A stretch of DNA of 7,677 nucleotides from Paratractidigestivibacter sp963649365 (GTDB lineage: Bacteria > Actinomycetota > Coriobacteriia > Coriobacteriales > Atopobiaceae), in the NCBI GenBank assembly GCA_963649365.1, contig CAVJHQ010000102.1, positions 1 through 7,677 of the forward strand, written 5' to 3'. How positions within the stretch are numbered: the first letter of the stretch is position 1; each line of letters begins with the position of its first letter. The position numbers were made by a program, and so were the translations under genes. This document shows positions 5,634-7,677 of the stretch, one piece after another. The notes below the pieces were generated by a model. It worked only from the letters and a program-made list of their open reading frames with translations, made no database searches and had not been told where the DNA came from.

Positions 5634-6917
5634 CTAGCGGGCGGCCTTGGCCAGGCGCGCGGAGACGAGCTTGACGGCGATGACGAAGACGTCGAGCGCG
5701 GCGCCCAGCTCCTCGAGCGTCGGGAAGGTCGGGGCGATGCGGATGTTCGTGTCCTTGGGGTCCTCGCCGTAGGGCCAGGTGGCGCCGGCGCCGGTGAGCT
5801 TGACGCCGAGCTCGGCCATGAGGGCCACGATCGCCTTGGCGGAGCCTTCCGGGCCGTCGAAGCTCACGAAGTAGCCGCCCTTCGGCTCGGTCCAGGTGGC
5901 CACGCCCGTCTCGGCGAGGCCGGAGGCGAGCTTCTCCTGCACGAGGGCGAAGCGCGGGCCCACGATGGCCGCGTGCTTCTTCATGTGCTCGCGGACGCCG
6001 TCGAGGTCGCGGAGGAACTTGACGTGCGCGAGCTGGCCGATCTTCTCGGGGCCGACGCGCATGGCGGAGAAGGCGGAGCGCATCTCGGCCATGTCGGCGG
6101 GGCTGGCCGTCATGAAGGCGATGCCGGAGCTCGGGAAGGTGACCTTGGCGGTGGAGCCGAACTCGTAGACGAGGTTGTCGGCGCCGGCCTCGGCGAGGGC
6201 ATCGAAGATGTTGAGGAGCGTGTCGCCCTCCTCCGCGAAGGTGTGGACGCAGTAGGCGTTGTCCCAGAAGACGCGGAAGTCGGGGGCGGCGGGCTTGAGC
6301 GCGGCGAAGGCGCGGACGGTCTCGTCGGAGTAGGTGATGCCCGTGGGGTTGGCGTACATGGGGACGCACCAGATGCCCTTGACCTGCGGGTCGTTCTCGA
6401 CGTACTCGCGCACGACGTCCATGTCGGGGCCGTCGGCGGTCATGGGGACGGGGATGTTCTTGATGCCGAAGCTCTGCGTCACGGTGAAGTGGCGGTCGTA
6501 GCCGGGGGCCGGGCAGAGGAACTTGACCTCGCCCTGCTGCGACCAGGGCTTCTCGCCGCCGATGCCGTGGACGTACGCGTGGCAGACGGTGTCGTGCATG
6601 AGGTTCAGGCTCGAGGAGCCGTTGACGACCACGTTGGCGGCGTCGACGCCCAGGATCTGGGCGGCGAGCTTGCGCGCGGAGGGGATGCCGTCGGGCAGGC
6701 CGTAGTTGTCGACCGCGACGCCCTCGTCGGTCAGGTCCGTCTCGGAGGTGAGAAGGTCCAGCATGGGCTTGGAGAGCGCGGTCTGCTCGGGGCTCGGCTT
6801 GCCGCGGGCCATGTCGAGCTTGAGGTTCAGCGCGCGGACCTTGTCCGCCTCGGCCTCCAGCTCGGCGATAGCCGCGTCGAGCTCGGCATCGGTCATTGCC
6901 TCGTACATGTTGGGCAT
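5634..6917 (-). CDS. Pyridoxal-phosphate aspartate aminotransferase, AspT subgroup Ic type
   Basis: A 427-aa cytoplasmic fold-type I aminotransferase, probably interconverting aspartate plus 2-oxoglutarate with oxaloacetate plus glutamate. Seen: an N-terminal helix, then LDMARGKPSPEQ (34-45) and NYGLPDGIPSARKL (71-84), typical of the group studied in Corynebacterium glutamicum AspT (Pfam Aminotran_MocR/Asp_aminotransf). PLP-site features include NGSSSLNLM (99-107), YANPTG with Asn190, FWDNAY with Asp219 and Tyr222, and GSTAK with the Schiff-base Lys258. PKGGYF is at 345-350, and Arg393 in NIRIAPTFP is the likely carboxylate-binding arginine. The length fits the group. The ATG at 6917 has AAGGAGG (6924-6930) with a 6-nt spacer, so it is preferred over Met4. 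The gene is monocistronic, flanked by a divergent promoter region and a strong terminator. There is no DNA-binding domain, so it is not a MocR regulator. Substrate is inferred from the family; other amino donors are possible. Confidence 0.92.
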   Translation of the reverse strand: MPNMYEAMTDAELDAAIAELEAEADKVRALNLKLDMARGKPSPEQTALSKPMLDLLTSETDLTDEGVAVDNYGLPDGIPSARKLAAQILGVDAANVVVNGSSSLNLMHDTVCHAYVHGIGGEKPWSQQGEVKFLCPAPGYDRHFTVTQSFGIKNIPVPMTADGPDMDVVREYVENDPQVKGIWCVPMYANPTGITYSDETVRAFAALKPAAPDFRVFWDNAYCVHTFAEEGDTLLNIFDALAEAGADNLVYEFGSTAKVTFPSSGIAFMTASPADMAEMRSAFSAMRVGPEKIGQLAHVKFLRDLDGVREHMKKHAAIVGPRFALVQEKLASGLAETGVATWTEPKGGYFVSFDGPEGSAKAIVALMAELGVKLTGAGATWPYGEDPKDTNIRIAPTFPTLEELGAALDVFVIAVKLVSARLAKAAR

Positions 6918-6949
6918 GGAAGTCCTCCTTCGTCGTTGGGCAATCCGTG

Positions 6950-6957
6950 AGTATAGT
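6950..6957. promoter_or_regulatory. Overlapping divergent -10-like elements
   Basis: The 85-bp gap between the divergent genes has one AT-rich core. The minus strand reads TATACT (6955-6950), suited to the aminotransferase with a start about 26-30 nt before its ATG. The plus strand reads TATAGT (6952-6957), suited to the 88-aa gene. Neither has a strong -35, so strength and exact starts are uncertain. Confidence 0.45.
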
Positions 6958-7002
6958 ATTGGCGCGGCCGCGAGCCGCCTACGGCGTCAGAAAGGTTCAT
7001 AG

Positions 7003-7269
7003 ATGGACATGTTCGAGGTGCGCTCCGAGGACTACGGCGAGCTCCAGCGCGTGGTCGACACGATCTTCCGCCCCGGGGTCTCGAGCCGAGCCACCGTGAC
7101 CAAGATCGACGTGCTCACCCGCGCCGAGACGTTCGACCTCTGCGACGACCTGCAGGAGGTCATCGACCTTCTCCCCTCGCGCAGCTTCACGCGCGTCCAG
7201 CTCTGCGACCAGATGAACTCGATTCTCTCCGGCCACGGCTGGGGCGGGGTCTACGGCACGGTTGAGTAA
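7003..7269 (+). CDS. Small protein of unknown function (88 aa)
   Basis: I do not recognise this family. It is the only plus-strand gene supported here. Seen: 88 residues, acidic, no signal peptide or transmembrane segment, so probably cytoplasmic. The sequence alternates likely helices (SEDYGELQRVVDTIF at 8-22, FDLCDDLQEVIDLL at 44-57, TRVQLCDQMNSILS at 63-76) with a short strand-like segment (ATVTKIDVLT at 30-39), and ends in a glycine/aromatic motif, GHGWGGVYGTVE (77-88). Two cysteines (47 and 68) are 20 residues apart and do not form a metal-binding pair. The ATG has AAAGG (6991-6995) 7 nt upstream; a second ATG two codons on is less well placed. Good RBS, coding-like composition, its own promoter region and a downstream terminator support a real gene. 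It faces away from the aminotransferase, so a shared function is possible but unproven. Confidence 0.78.
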   Translation: MDMFEVRSEDYGELQRVVDTIFRPGVSSRATVTKIDVLTRAETFDLCDDLQEVIDLLPSRSFTRVQLCDQMNSILSGHGWGGVYGTVE

Positions 7270-7337
7270 GCGGCGGCCGCCGCTCGCGAGAAGGGCGGGG
7301 CGGAAAGGGCTCCGGCCAGAAGGGGCGCCGACGCCCC
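7269..7337 (+). repeat. GC-rich inverted repeats after the 88-aa gene
   Basis: A perfect 16-bp palindrome AGCGGCGGCCGCCGCT starts at the last base of the stop codon (7269-7284). A second hairpin, GGGGCG-CCGA-CGCCCC, lies at 7322-7337 and is followed only by GTT. They may slow transcription or protect the 3' end of the message, but lack a proper T-run. No gene is supported in 7270-7385. Confidence 0.4.
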
Positions 7338-7385
7338 GTTGCCGAGTCTCGGCGAGCGGCAGGCACGTCCCTGACCGCTATACAC

Positions 7386-7425
7386 AAAAATGGGGCGGCA
7401 CCCGGATGGATGCCGCCCCTTGTTT
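7386..7425. terminator. Bidirectional intrinsic terminator between convergent genes
   Basis: Arms GGGGCGGCA (7392-7400) and TGCCGCCCC (7411-7419) form a 9-bp stem with a 10-nt loop. On the plus strand it is followed by TTGTTT; on the minus strand it is followed by A and then five T (from the A-run 7386-7390). It sits between the 88-aa gene stop (7269) and the yebC stop (7454) and can serve both, better for yebC at 35 nt distance. Confidence 0.82.
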
Positions 7426-7453
7426 GCGATGCGATTGAACCTGCTCGGCGAGC

Positions 7454-7677
7454 TTACTCGTCCTCGGCCAGGGCCTCGGCGATCTCGTCGGTCATGTTCA
7501 TGGTGTGGTAGACGTTCTGGACGTCCTCCAGCTCGTCGAGACGGTCGACGAGGCGCTGGACCTTCTTGGCGTCGGCGACGGAGACGTCGGTCGGGGTGGT
7601 CGGGACCATGGTGAGCTCGGAGCCCTTGACCTCGATGCCCTGGGCCTCGAGGCCCTTCTGGACGTCCTGCATCTTGT
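7454..7677 (-). CDS. yebC: YebC/PmpR family protein, C-terminal part (5' end beyond window)
   Basis: Only the last 73 residues are present; the frame runs off the window edge, so the Met at 7672 is internal (preceded by a Lys codon). Full family members are about 240-250 aa. Seen: DVQKGLEAQGIEVKGSELTM matches the family block (V..ALE..GI.V..AE..M.P), followed by the helix DAKKVQRLVDRLDELEDVQN and VYHTMNM, corresponding to the conserved DDVQ.VY.N ending, then an acidic tail EALAEDE. YebC proteins were described as DNA-binding regulators (PmpR in Pseudomonas), and some members have been tied to relief of ribosome stalling; which applies here cannot be told. It ends with TAA and a hairpin terminator 35 nt further. 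Confidence 0.92.
   Translation of the reverse strand, partial: KMQDVQKGLEAQGIEVKGSELTMVPTTPTDVSVADAKKVQRLVDRLDELEDVQNVYHTMNMTDEIAEALAEDE

Noticed and set aside
5440..6369. 309-aa minus-strand frame in another phase within the aminotransferase gene
   Set aside because: Arg/Pro/His-rich shadow frame that crosses the terminator; the aminotransferase frame has all catalytic residues.
4532..6950. Two long plus-strand frames (4532-5674 and 5268-6950)
   Set aside because: They run through the intergenic terminator and antisense to the TPR and aminotransferase genes, with Gly/Val/Ala-rich composition and no motifs.
7270..7385. Possible small RNA gene in the gap after the 88-aa gene
   Set aside because: Several GC-rich hairpins are present, but there is no convincing promoter and no recognisable RNA family; the hairpins fit 3'-end structures.
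7390..7614. Plus-strand 74-aa frame across the terminator and yebC
   Set aside because: Arg/Ser-rich antisense translation; the yebC C-terminus on the opposite strand is convincing.

Overview
The window is GC-rich and compact, and reads as chromosomal DNA of a high-GC Gram-positive bacterium. The gene set (Tat genes next to a STAS protein, an aspartate aminotransferase of the corynebacterial AspT type, a lysine/alanine-tailed topoisomerase, YebC) would suit Actinomycetota, perhaps Coriobacteriia such as Collinsella or Olsenella relatives. That placement is an inference from protein character; no rRNA or marker phylogeny is available here. Seven genes are supported, six on the minus strand and one on the plus strand. 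Most other long reading frames are antisense shadows created by GC bias.

Layout, in the direction of minus-strand transcription from the right edge. (1) 7454-7677: the C-terminal end of a YebC/PmpR-family protein, 5' truncated by the window edge. (2) 7386-7425: a hairpin with T-rich tracts on both sides, serving yebC and the convergent plus-strand gene. (3) 7003-7269 (+): an unrecognised 88-aa protein, divergent from (4) 5634-6917 (-), a class I aspartate aminotransferase, with overlapping -10-like sequences in the 85-bp gap. (5) 5542-5596: a strong intrinsic terminator for the aminotransferase. (6) 5386 down to 2751 (-): a probable four-gene operon of membrane-anchored TPR protein, single-domain STAS protein, TatB/TatA-like subunit and TatC, with gaps of 35, 14 and 4 nt. 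(7) 2699-2732: a hairpin closing that operon, overlapped by a good promoter for (8) topA (26-2626, -), a type IA topoisomerase with archaeal/Topo III-like core motifs, four zinc ribbons and a basic repeat tail.

Functionally, TatB-like and TatC should form a twin-arginine translocase for folded proteins. The TPR protein probably faces the cell exterior and may be a protein-interaction factor; the STAS protein keeps the phosphorylatable serine but has no partner kinase in view. The other genes are housekeeping: amino-acid metabolism, DNA topology and a YebC-family regulator or translation factor.

The most unusual structure is a 107-bp near-perfect inverted repeat (31-bp arms, one mismatch, 45-bp core) inside the coding sequence of the tatB-like gene, translated in frame near its C-terminus. 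It looks like a palindromic repeat tolerated in a disordered protein tail. I found no CRISPR array, tRNA, rRNA, insertion sequence or phage gene, and no clear new multi-gene system.
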